11,981 nt of DNA, from positions 1 through 11,981 of the forward strand of contig DGIN01000055.1 of assembly GCA_002387325.1 (NCBI GenBank). Direction: 5' to 3'. Position numbers and translations under genes: made by a program. This document shows, piece by piece, positions 5,563-11,981 of this stretch. Position 1 is the first letter of the stretch. Each line of letters starts with the position of its first letter. The notes beneath the pieces were generated by a model. That model searched no databases, was not told the origin of the DNA, and worked only from the letters and a program-made list of their open reading frames with translations. The DNA is from Bacteroidales bacterium UBA4621. GTDB lineage: Bacteria > Bacteroidota > Bacteroidia > Bacteroidales > Paludibacteraceae.

Positions 5563-6453
5563 ATGAACCTGCAAGAAGAATATAGAAGCGGCTACTTAGT
5601 ATCCACGCAAACAAAAAAAGTCTGGAACGTAGAACTCCAACTGCTTTCCAAGTTATTGGAAGTCTGCAACAAGCACAACCTCCACGTATGGGCGGATAGT
5701 GGCACGCTCCTTGGTGCCGTACGCCACCAAGGCTTCATACCCTGGGACGATGATATCGATGTGGCTATGCCGCGAGAAGACTACGAACAACTGAAACGCA
5801 TTGCGCCAACCGAGTTCCAAGAACCCTATTTCTTTCAGTGCGCTTATACCGACAAATACGTGCGCGGACACGCACAACTGCGCTACAACGGAACTACTGC
5901 CATACTGCCATCTGAAATAGGAGTCCCTTTCAACCAAAGCATATTCATCGACATTTTTGTATTGGATATGCTACCAAAAGACAAACAAGAGCAGTGGAAC
6001 ATTATGTGGAAAACTGAACTTATGCGCAAAGCCATGACATGGACCATTGAGCCAATATCTATTCACCACTTGCGAAAAGCCTTTGTGCAACTGTTCTGTA
6101 AAGCATATTTTCTCTTACGACCCATACAGAAGACGTATGCCAAATTTGAGCGTATGTTCTACCGCTGTCAATCTACCCCCTCACAATATATAGGAATGCC
6201 TATGTTTTCCGTAACCAACATTCTGAAATACAGGATGAAACGTGATTGGTATAGCGAGACCATCACATTGCCTTTCGAGGATATTGAGATACCGGTTCCC
6301 AAGCACTACCACGAGATACTGACCGAGTATTACGGCGACTATATGACTCCAAAACATACCCCGACTGCGCATGGCACCATCATATTAAACGCTGATAAAC
6401 CCTATCAGGAGACCATAAAAGAACTTCACAACAAGCGCAAATATGAGCATTAA
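5563..6453 (+). CDS. LicD-family phosphotransferase
   Basis: This 296-residue protein belongs to the LicD family of nucleotidyltransferase-fold enzymes, which move phosphocholine, phosphoribitol or related groups from CDP donors to glycans. The diagnostic block lies at residues 46-67: SGTLLGAVRH followed by GFIPWDDDIDV, in which the Asp residues are the expected metal ligands. A further cue is the C-terminal YYGDYMTPK segment (about 264-272), common in LicD proteins. There is no signal peptide or clear membrane span, so it should act on the cytoplasmic face before export. It starts four bases after the dehydrogenase stop and overlaps the next glycosyltransferase by 11 bases. Base composition is more AT-rich than in the fusion gene, which hints at a different origin. 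Confidence 0.88.
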   Translation: MNLQEEYRSGYLVSTQTKKVWNVELQLLSKLLEVCNKHNLHVWADSGTLLGAVRHQGFIPWDDDIDVAMPREDYEQLKRIAPTEFQEPYFFQCAYTDKYVRGHAQLRYNGTTAILPSEIGVPFNQSIFIDIFVLDMLPKDKQEQWNIMWKTELMRKAMTWTIEPISIHHLRKAFVQLFCKAYFLLRPIQKTYAKFERMFYRCQSTPSQYIGMPMFSVTNILKYRMKRDWYSETITLPFEDIEIPVPKHYHEILTEYYGDYMTPKHTPTAHGTIILNADKPYQETIKELHNKRKYEH

Positions 6454-7516
6454 CGACCTCAATAATATCACCCCATCTGTCTCCATTGTCCTCTGCACAT
6501 ACAATGGAGAACGCTATCTGCGTGAGCAGTTGGACTCCCTATTGGCGCAGACGTACCCTTTGCACGAGATAATCATTCAGGATGACCAAAGCACGGACGG
6601 CACAATGGCTATCCTTCGTGAGTATACCGATAAGTACCCAATTATCAGAGTCTTTGTACACGACACGCACACCTCCGTAAACGACAATTTCTTCTCGGCT
6701 TTGCAACGGGCAACGGGTGACCTCATTGCCATTTCAGACCAAGACGACATTTGGTTACCGCACAAAATAGCCACCTTGGTGAATGAAATTGCCGACAACC
6801 TTTGCTGCTTCCACCTTACAGGGCAGTTCACCAACACACCCGACTATAATCTGAAAGACCCGCGCATCATCAATGTTAACCTCGAGCGCATGCTTTTCTA
6901 TGGTATGGTACCCGGACATACTATGCTGATACGCAAAGAGTTACTCGCAACCCTATTCCAACACGTACCCGCAGAAACTCTACATTATCTCGCATCATCT
7001 TTCTACTACGACTCTATTCTGAGCATCGTCGCAATGGCGTATGGAAAAATCAAATACCTCCCCATTGCCTTGGATTTTCATCGGGTACACACTGGTTCAT
7101 GTACATCTACCAACCGGCGCGACCTCTCCAAACGAACCGTCAAAAACGCACTGTTGTTGATACTGCGCAACTTGAAACCAAGCAGACGACACATCATCAA
7201 ACCGCTTATAATCAAACGTATGCAATGCGAGAAAGCGTTATTGGACTGCTTCCAAAATGCTAATCCTGCCTATACACGGCAGCCATACAGACTCATTGCC
7301 GCATACACCAAAACTGCCTCCCTGCGGCACCCGTTCTTATGGCTCATCGGTGAGTGCCAATTCGTATGCCTGTTAGTACAAAGCCGCAACGACCTTTTCT
7401 ACACCACCGAAAAGAACCAAGCCGTTGCAACACTCCGTGCACTCACCTATCCCATCACAATGTACGACCTCCGCGAGGCTGAATATCAACGAATTATCAA
7501 ACTACAACTACCATGA
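6443..7516 (+). CDS. GT2 glycosyltransferase, rhamnosyltransferase-like
   Basis: This 357-residue protein has an N-terminal GT-A fold of family GT2. SIVLCTYNGERYL (14-26) is the first strand, QDDQSTDGT (46-54) binds the nucleotide, and ISDQDDIW (97-104) carries the metal-binding aspartates. The SDQDDIW form is common among rhamnosyltransferase-like members of O-antigen and capsule loci, but donor and acceptor cannot be read from sequence. The C-terminal half is basic and helical, without obvious transmembrane spans, which suits peripheral association with the inner membrane. The start lies inside the end of licD (11-base overlap), and the stop overlaps the next gene as ATGA, so translation is probably coupled on both sides. 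Confidence 0.85.
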   Translation: MSINDLNNITPSVSIVLCTYNGERYLREQLDSLLAQTYPLHEIIIQDDQSTDGTMAILREYTDKYPIIRVFVHDTHTSVNDNFFSALQRATGDLIAISDQDDIWLPHKIATLVNEIADNLCCFHLTGQFTNTPDYNLKDPRIINVNLERMLFYGMVPGHTMLIRKELLATLFQHVPAETLHYLASSFYYDSILSIVAMAYGKIKYLPIALDFHRVHTGSCTSTNRRDLSKRTVKNALLLILRNLKPSRRHIIKPLIIKRMQCEKALLDCFQNANPAYTRQPYRLIAAYTKTASLRHPFLWLIGECQFVCLLVQSRNDLFYTTEKNQAVATLRALTYPITMYDLREAEYQRIIKLQLP

Positions 7517-8583
7517 AACTACTCTCCGTCATCATCCCTACCTACAATATGGCAGCACTCCTGCCACGCTGTCTGGACTCCCTCGTCAAGACGCACCACG
7601 CTGACCTATTAGACGTGCTTGTCGTCAACGACGGCAGCAAGGACAACTCCTCCGCTGTCGGACACGAATACGAAGCCCAATACCCCGGCATCGTGCGCGT
7701 GATAGACAAAACCAACGGCAACTATGGTTCCACCATCAATGCCGCACTTCCTGTGGCTAACGGAAAGTATATCAGGGTATTGGACTCCGACGACTGGTTC
7801 GACACACAGGCACTGGACCAACTGTTGGAAAGCCTCCGACAACAGGATGCCGACATGGTCATCACCCATTTCACACAACTCGGACCCAATGGCAGCCGCG
7901 AGGTCATACGCTACAACACCATGGGGCGAGAACCTTACACCTACAACCAAGTGTACGACTTGGACAACGTGCTGAAAGACAAATATATCCGTTTCTTCCT
8001 CATGCACGCACTCACCTACCGAACCGACCTCTTGCGACAAATGGGCTACCGCCAAACGGAGGGCATCTCCTACACCGACACCGAGTGGGCATCGCTCCCC
8101 GTCTTCCATGCCAAGACCATCCTCTTCCTCAACCTCAACGTCTATCAGTACAACCTCGACCGCGCGGGACAGACCATGGCACCCGAAGTCATTATGAAGT
8201 CCCTGCCCCAGTTGGAGAAAGTCACTGACCGTATGCTGGACTACTACCGCACCCACCGCAGCGCACTCACTCCCGTTCGTGCCGCCTTTATGAAGCAGTA
8301 CTTCGAGAACCGCCTCCGTATCCTCTACAAACTCTACCTCTTGGATATGCCCCGCCGTGATTTCCATGCCGAAGACCTGCAACGCTTAGACGACAAACTG
8401 ACGCCTGTCTGCGCGGAACTCGACCTCCACCCGCGCCTTTATCCCGAAAACAAACTGCTCCGCATCGACTGCATCGCCTACTGGCACCGCCACCACCGCC
8501 GCTGGTCGCCATGCTTGGAGCAACTCAACCACACACTGGACATCATCATACGTTGGCTGTATGTCAAACTCTTCAGGCAATAA
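7513..8583 (+). CDS. GT2 glycosyltransferase
   Basis: This 356-residue GT2-family enzyme opens with LLSVIIPTYNMAALL (3-17), followed by VVNDGSKDNS (37-46), KTNGNYGSTINAAL (66-79) and the metal-binding LDSDDWF (90-96). The C-terminal region from about residue 230 is rich in Tyr, Arg and Leu and may bind the acceptor or the membrane surface. The start overlaps the previous stop as ATGA. It is the last gene before a non-coding gap with a GC-rich hairpin, so it likely ends this transcript. The sugar is unknown. It is distinct from the two other GT2 proteins in the window. Confidence 0.85.
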   Translation: MKLLSVIIPTYNMAALLPRCLDSLVKTHHADLLDVLVVNDGSKDNSSAVGHEYEAQYPGIVRVIDKTNGNYGSTINAALPVANGKYIRVLDSDDWFDTQALDQLLESLRQQDADMVITHFTQLGPNGSREVIRYNTMGREPYTYNQVYDLDNVLKDKYIRFFLMHALTYRTDLLRQMGYRQTEGISYTDTEWASLPVFHAKTILFLNLNVYQYNLDRAGQTMAPEVIMKSLPQLEKVTDRMLDYYRTHRSALTPVRAAFMKQYFENRLRILYKLYLLDMPRRDFHAEDLQRLDDKLTPVCAELDLHPRLYPENKLLRIDCIAYWHRHHRRWSPCLEQLNHTLDIIIRWLYVKLFRQ

Positions 8584-8596
8584 CAATTACCGGGGA

Positions 8597-8615
8597 CGCG
8601 GACGCCTCGTCCGCG
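8597..8615 (+). terminator. GC-rich hairpin after the second GT2 gene
   Basis: CGCGGACG (8597-8604), loop CCT and CGTCCGCG (8608-8615) make a perfect 8-bp stem 13 bases after the glycosyltransferase stop, followed by GATTT. The stem is very stable, but the T-run is only three bases. Its position supports termination of the upstream operon. Confidence 0.5.
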
Positions 8616-8680
8616 GATTTAGTCTTACGTTAGACCCTTCCGCCAATGGCACCATCCCGACATACCCAACACCCTCCATA

Positions 8681-8706
8681 TCTCCTGTATCTGTCTCCTG
8701 TATCTC
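8681..8706. repeat. 13-bp duplicated sequence
   Basis: TCTCCTGTATCTG (8681-8693) is followed directly by TCTCCTGTATCTC (8694-8706), differing at the last base only. The stretch is pyrimidine-rich, and it continues into the 11-bp array downstream. Confidence 0.75.
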
Positions 8707-8725
8707 TCCCTACTCTCTATATGTC

Positions 8726-8769
8726 ATTCTTATGCTATTCTTATATGATTCTTATGTGATTCTTATGTG
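8726..8769. repeat. 11-bp tandem repeat upstream of glf
   Basis: Four units read ATTCTTATGCT, ATTCTTATATG, ATTCTTATGTG and ATTCTTATGTG, followed by a decayed copy ATTGCCTATAG (8770-8780). The last two full units are identical, which suggests recent duplication. The array ends about 117 bases before the glf start. Confidence 0.88.
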
Positions 8770-8886
8770 ATTGCCTATAGACCGCCGAGAGAATGTCGAA
8801 CCAAAACAGATACAATAATATCAGAAACAGCGACAAATCAACTCTAACAAATACAATAGTATCCATTTCATACCCACCAATCTAAT

Positions 8887-10005
8887 ATGAAACAATACGA
8901 TTATCTCATAGTGGGCGCAGGCTTGTTCGGAGCCACCATCGCCTACCGCGCACGCCAAGCGGGCAAGCGTGTCCTTGTCATCGACCGCCGTCCCCACCTC
9001 GGCGGCAACATCTACTGCGAGGAAATAGAGGGCATCCACGTACACAAATACGGGGCGCACATCTTCCATACCGACAACCGCCAAGTATGGCAGTTTGTCA
9101 ATTCGCTGGTCGAGTTCAACCGCTACACCAACTCGCCCGTAGCCAACTACCAAGGACACCTCTACAACCTGCCGTTCAACATGAACACCTTTGCCCGGAT
9201 GTGGGGCGTCATCACCCCCGCCGAAGCACAAGCCAAGATAGACGAACAACGCGCCGAAGCCCTGCAAGCCCTCAACGGACGCGAACCCGCCAATCTGGAA
9301 GAGCAAGCCCTCACTTTGGTCGGACGCGACATCTACGAACGACTCATAAAGGGGTACACCGAGAAGCAATGGGGACGACCCTGTACAGACCTGCCCGCTT
9401 TCATTATCCGCCGCCTGCCCGTGCGTATGGTCTTCGACAACAACTACTTCAACGACCCCTACCAAGGCATACCCATCGGCGGGTATAACCTGCTTATCGA
9501 CAAACTGTTAGACGGCTGCGACACTCGCTTGAACACAGATTATCTTACCCGTAAAACCGAGTTCGATGCCCTTGCCGACAAGGTAGTCTATACCGGTTCC
9601 ATAGACGAGTATTTCGGTTACCGGCTCGGACACTTGGAATACCGTACAGTCCGCTTTGAGACCGAGGTGTTGGACACGCCCAACTACCAGGGCAATGCCG
9701 TCATCAACTACACCGATGCCGCTGTTCCCTACACACGAATCATTGAGCATAAGCACTTTGAGATGTTCGGTACAGCGGTGGATGCCTGCCCCAAGACAGT
9801 CATTTCCCGCGAGTATTCCACCGAGTGGCAGCAAGGGATGGAGCCCTACTACCCTGTCAATGACGAGCGCAACAGCCTGCTATACACGCAGTATGCCGCT
9901 CTTGCCCGCAAGGAAACCAACGTTCTCTTCGGCGGGCGCCTTGCCGAATACAAATACTATGACATGGACGACATCATCGCCCGCGCCTTGGAAGTGGAAA
10001 TATAA
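8887..10005 (+). CDS. glf: UDP-galactopyranose mutase
   Basis: This 372-residue flavoenzyme interconverts UDP-galactopyranose and UDP-galactofuranose, the donor for galactofuranose in bacterial glycans. The FAD-binding strand is LIVGAGLFGA (7-16), followed by IDRRPHLGGNIY (32-43) and YGAHIFHT (55-62). TEKQWG is at 158-163. The substrate-binding Arg180 lies in PVRMVFDNNYF, Arg284 in YTRIIEHKHF, and Arg351 in GRLAEYKYYDMD; these match the conserved arginines of bacterial Glf. Length is normal (about 370-390) and the gene looks intact. It starts after a 303-bp gap without a clear promoter, and the next glycosyltransferase begins eight bases after its stop. The glycan of this locus therefore probably contains galactofuranose, and one of the neighbouring GT2 enzymes may transfer it. 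Confidence 0.96.
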   Translation: MKQYDYLIVGAGLFGATIAYRARQAGKRVLVIDRRPHLGGNIYCEEIEGIHVHKYGAHIFHTDNRQVWQFVNSLVEFNRYTNSPVANYQGHLYNLPFNMNTFARMWGVITPAEAQAKIDEQRAEALQALNGREPANLEEQALTLVGRDIYERLIKGYTEKQWGRPCTDLPAFIIRRLPVRMVFDNNYFNDPYQGIPIGGYNLLIDKLLDGCDTRLNTDYLTRKTEFDALADKVVYTGSIDEYFGYRLGHLEYRTVRFETEVLDTPNYQGNAVINYTDAAVPYTRIIEHKHFEMFGTAVDACPKTVISREYSTEWQQGMEPYYPVNDERNSLLYTQYAALARKETNVLFGGRLAEYKYYDMDDIIARALEVEI

Positions 10006-10013
10006 GTAATATC

Positions 10014-10832
10014 ATGGTAAAAGTAAGTGTGATAGTACCCGTGTACAATGTGGAGCAGTATATAGAGCGGTGCCTGACATCGCTCTATGGGCAGACTATG
10101 CAAGACATTGAGGTGATATTGGTGGACGACTTGGGTACGGACATAAGTATGGACATCGTGCATCAGTTTATTGACACTCATGCACTTGCAGCGCATTGGC
10201 ATATCATTACTGCCCCTTGCAATCAGGGTCCCGGGGCGGCACGCAACATCGGTATCCGCTATGCCACAGGCGACTACGTAGCCTTTGTGGACTCAGACGA
10301 CTGGATAGAGCCGGATATGTTGCAAGCACTCTATACAGCAGCACTTCAATACGATGCAGACATAAGTTCGTCAGCGGCAGTATTGGATTATCCTGACGGC
10401 ACGCACCGCCTTATGACCAACCCGCACATCGGTAGCGGAACCATAAGCGTCCAAGCACGGAAATACTTGCTACGGCACTTTGTAAGCAACTTTACCACTA
10501 TGCTGTTCCGCAGAGAATGGTTAGCAAGCAACAACCTGTATTTTCCGGAAGCCAATAGCGGGGAAGACAGTTGCTTTATGGCACAGTGCTATCTCCTTGC
10601 GCATAACATCGCCCAAACGGACACTCCCTATTACCACTACATCATTCATCCGCAGTCTATCAGCCACCGAAAAAGAGTCTATCGCGGTCGCGAGAAGCGC
10701 AAAGCCTTCGAGGCTCTGTTGCAGTTTGCCCGCGAAAGGGATATGATGAACACCTACGGCTGTGTACTCCGCTATGTGTATTTCAAGAAAGCAATTGTCT
10801 CATCCATACTGGATTATATACGAAGTCTATGA
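10014..10832 (+). CDS. GT2 glycosyltransferase
   Basis: This 272-residue GT2-family enzyme has KVSVIVPVYNVEQYI (3-17), a nucleotide-binding segment VDDLGTD (37-43) in place of the more usual DDGSTD, NQGPGAARNIG (70-80), and the metal-binding VDSDDWIEP (92-100). A conserved GEDSCF (about residues 183-188) fits the catalytic-base region of such proteins. It is compact, without a membrane segment. The gene starts eight bases after glf and overlaps the next start as ATGA. Being directly downstream of glf makes it a candidate galactofuranosyltransferase, but the sequence does not prove the donor. Confidence 0.85.
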   Translation: MVKVSVIVPVYNVEQYIERCLTSLYGQTMQDIEVILVDDLGTDISMDIVHQFIDTHALAAHWHIITAPCNQGPGAARNIGIRYATGDYVAFVDSDDWIEPDMLQALYTAALQYDADISSSAAVLDYPDGTHRLMTNPHIGSGTISVQARKYLLRHFVSNFTTMLFRREWLASNNLYFPEANSGEDSCFMAQCYLLAHNIAQTDTPYYHYIIHPQSISHRKRVYRGREKRKAFEALLQFARERDMMNTYGCVLRYVYFKKAIVSSILDYIRSL

Positions 10833-11692
10833 AAGAGAATCTACGCATCAAGTTCTATTGCCGCTCATTCGACCTGCGGCTATACCGTATCTCCAAGCGT
10901 TTCTATGAGGATATGGGCTACCCCTGTGTCCGACTGACCGACCAATCAGCAGACGGCTATTTCTATACCATGCTGGCAGATACCGACTGCGACATCGCTA
11001 TCAACGTGGATGAAGACTGCTTTGTCTCCGACCCGCAAGCGGTACTCGACTTGGTGGATTATGTCATAGACAACGGATATGCCAATGCCGGTTGCCCTGA
11101 CGGAGGCGGATGGGCTCCAAGAACAGGTAATCCGTTAGTTACTAACCCGTTCTTTAATGTGCTTGACCTTAGGCTAATACGCACCAAGTTCTCCAAAGAA
11201 GCCGTCAATGCCTTTCGGTACGAGGAACACAAACAGGCGATGATAGCAACCTATCCCAAGGAACGCTTAGAGACATCTTACACTTTCGACCGTCCTCAAA
11301 TCATAGAACCGTATTATCAGTTCTTCCTTTGGCTGGCAGCAAACTTCAAGACACTTTACCTTCCCACTACCCGACATGCAGACGGTTGGACTACTATCCT
11401 GTACGACCCGCAAGGACGTGCCTTGTGCGCTCATTCGTGGCTGGCTCGGTACTATTCCGTGCCGTCCTTTATAGCAGGACGGTTGCAGAAGAATGTGGGC
11501 AAGCAGAAATCGCGTATAGATGCCTTGATACACGAGGTGGCGGCACAACGGGGTATCACTATCCCGCGTGAAAAGATAGGGGAAACTATATGGTATGCTG
11601 CCGACAAGACCCTGCGTTGGATAATAAAAGTACCCCAACGCATTGCCGCCTGGCCTGCTAAATACCGCCGATACCACAATCACACATTGTAG
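10829..11692 (+). CDS. Glycosyltransferase-like protein of unclear family
   Basis: This 287-residue protein carries no family signature I can name with certainty. It has a GT-A-like layout: basic N-terminal strands, then CDIAINVDEDCFV (54-66) with a DED motif in the position of a metal-binding DxD, a GCPDGGGW loop (about 88-95), NPFFNVLDLR (about 105-114), and a His-Asp-Gly-Trp segment later (ARHADGW-like, about 185). The C-terminus is strongly basic (about 220-287) and could lie on the membrane surface. The start overlaps the previous stop as ATGA, and it is the last + strand gene, which supports a role in the same glycan. A glycosyltransferase using a nucleotide sugar is the best guess; a non-enzymatic role cannot be ruled out. 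Confidence 0.6.
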   Translation: MKENLRIKFYCRSFDLRLYRISKRFYEDMGYPCVRLTDQSADGYFYTMLADTDCDIAINVDEDCFVSDPQAVLDLVDYVIDNGYANAGCPDGGGWAPRTGNPLVTNPFFNVLDLRLIRTKFSKEAVNAFRYEEHKQAMIATYPKERLETSYTFDRPQIIEPYYQFFLWLAANFKTLYLPTTRHADGWTTILYDPQGRALCAHSWLARYYSVPSFIAGRLQKNVGKQKSRIDALIHEVAAQRGITIPREKIGETIWYAADKTLRWIIKVPQRIAAWPAKYRRYHNHTL

Positions 11693-11697
11693 CATAC

Positions 11698-11721
11698 GAT
11701 GGGGTGCAATGAGACTCCATC
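11698..11721. terminator. Hairpin between convergent genes
   Basis: GATGGGGT (11698-11705) and ACTCCATC (11714-11721) pair over eight bases with one G-T wobble and an eight-base loop. It lies in the 46-bp gap between two converging genes, so it could end transcription from both sides. There is no real T-tract. Confidence 0.4.
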
Positions 11722-11738
11722 ATTTCAACAGCCAACAG

Positions 11739-11981
11739 CTAAAGGCGTTTTCGGCATAATCCTATTCCGTTTGTATATCGGGAAATATATACACCCGCTA
11801 CAACGCACAGCACGATAATGAATACGCCAAAGCAAATCATTGACAGCACATTGCCTTTGCGCACGCTTTCGGGTTGGAAGACCATAGCCAATGTATGGGT
11901 GCCTGCGGGTATGACTGCCGCACGGAGCATATAATTGACACGCGCAATGGGCAGTTCCGTATCAAAATTGCCGTTCTTGTC
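11739..11981 (-). CDS. YfhO-family membrane protein, C-terminal end (partial)
   Basis: The frame is open from the right window edge to a TAG at 11739-11741, giving the last 80 residues of a longer protein; its start is outside the window. The visible part reads ARVNYMLRAAVIPAGTHTL, then a VFQPES turn, then a hydrophobic helix (about 20 residues, containing SMICFGVFIIVLCVVAGVYI) and a short basic tail. This beta-rich segment followed by one last transmembrane helix is typical of the end of YfhO-family multi-pass proteins, which are linked to lipid-carrier sugar transfer in Firmicutes. The role in Bacteroidota is unclear. The gene converges on the glycan cluster and is probably not part of its transcript. 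Confidence 0.65.
   Translation of the reverse strand, partial: DKNGNFDTELPIARVNYMLRAAVIPAGTHTLAMVFQPESVRKGNVLSMICFGVFIIVLCVVAGVYISRYTNGIGLCRKRL

Larger units (their letters stand above)
8584..8886. other. 303-bp non-coding gap before glf
   Basis: The gap holds a GC-rich hairpin near its left end, two copies of a 13-bp sequence at 8681-8706, and an 11-bp repeat array at 8726-8769. No TTTG/TAnnTTTG promoter is evident. The only long + frame (about 8561-8770) starts inside the glycosyltransferase and is low-complexity through the repeats. The last 70 bases before glf are A-rich with no Shine-Dalgarno sequence. Confidence 0.6.

Noticed and set aside
7609..8382. Minus-strand ORF of 257 codons opposite the second GT2 gene
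   Set aside because: The Val/Gly/Glu-rich translation is a typical shadow of the GC-rich + strand codons.
8561..8770. Small + strand ORF running into the glf upstream gap
   Set aside because: It starts inside the glycosyltransferase and reads through the hairpin and tandem repeats, giving low-complexity sequence.

Overview
The window looks like chromosomal DNA of a member of the Bacteroidota, probably Bacteroidales. A promoter at 219-250 fits the phylum's TTTG / TAnnTTTG consensus. Most genes lack Shine-Dalgarno sequences. The minus-strand gene at the right edge reads like the tail of a Bacteroidota YfhO-family membrane protein. Ten complete genes lie on the + strand, and one gene cut by the window end lies on the - strand. 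No genus can be assigned from the sequence alone.

Layout. (1) Bases 1-272 are non-coding or nearly so: an 11-bp tandem repeat, a 25-codon ORF with a perfect Shine-Dalgarno sequence, a small hairpin and the promoter. (2) Bases 273-2542 hold three tightly packed genes: a KdsC-type HAD phosphatase, a Fic-domain protein with a winged-helix tail, and an IspD-family cytidylyltransferase. A perfect 15-bp hairpin directly follows the last stop. (3) Bases 2621-8583 hold a run of glycan-decoration genes: a fusion of a LicC-like cytidylyltransferase with a fold-type-I PLP enzyme, an octopine/opine-dehydrogenase-family protein, a LicD phosphotransferase, and two GT2 glycosyltransferases, with overlaps or tiny gaps from the dehydrogenase onward. 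(4) Bases 8584-8886 are a non-coding gap with a GC-rich hairpin and short tandem repeats. (5) Bases 8887-11692 hold UDP-galactopyranose mutase, a GT2 enzyme and an unclassified glycosyltransferase-like protein. (6) A convergent YfhO-like gene runs off the right end.

Function as a whole. This is a surface-polysaccharide (capsule or O-antigen) locus. Mutase supplies UDP-galactofuranose, and the glycosyltransferases assemble the glycan. The 2621-6453 trio probably makes a CDP-activated amine-containing phosphate head group and transfers it to the glycan. The most interesting proposal, an inference, is that the PLP domain makes an aminoalkyl phosphate (for example phosphoethanolamine from phosphoserine), the LicC domain activates it with CTP, the opine-dehydrogenase homologue reductively joins the amine to a 2-oxo acid, and LicD attaches the product. 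This would be an opine-phosphate decoration pathway.

A second theme is that several intergenic regions carry short tandem repeats of unrelated sequence that share an 11-bp period.
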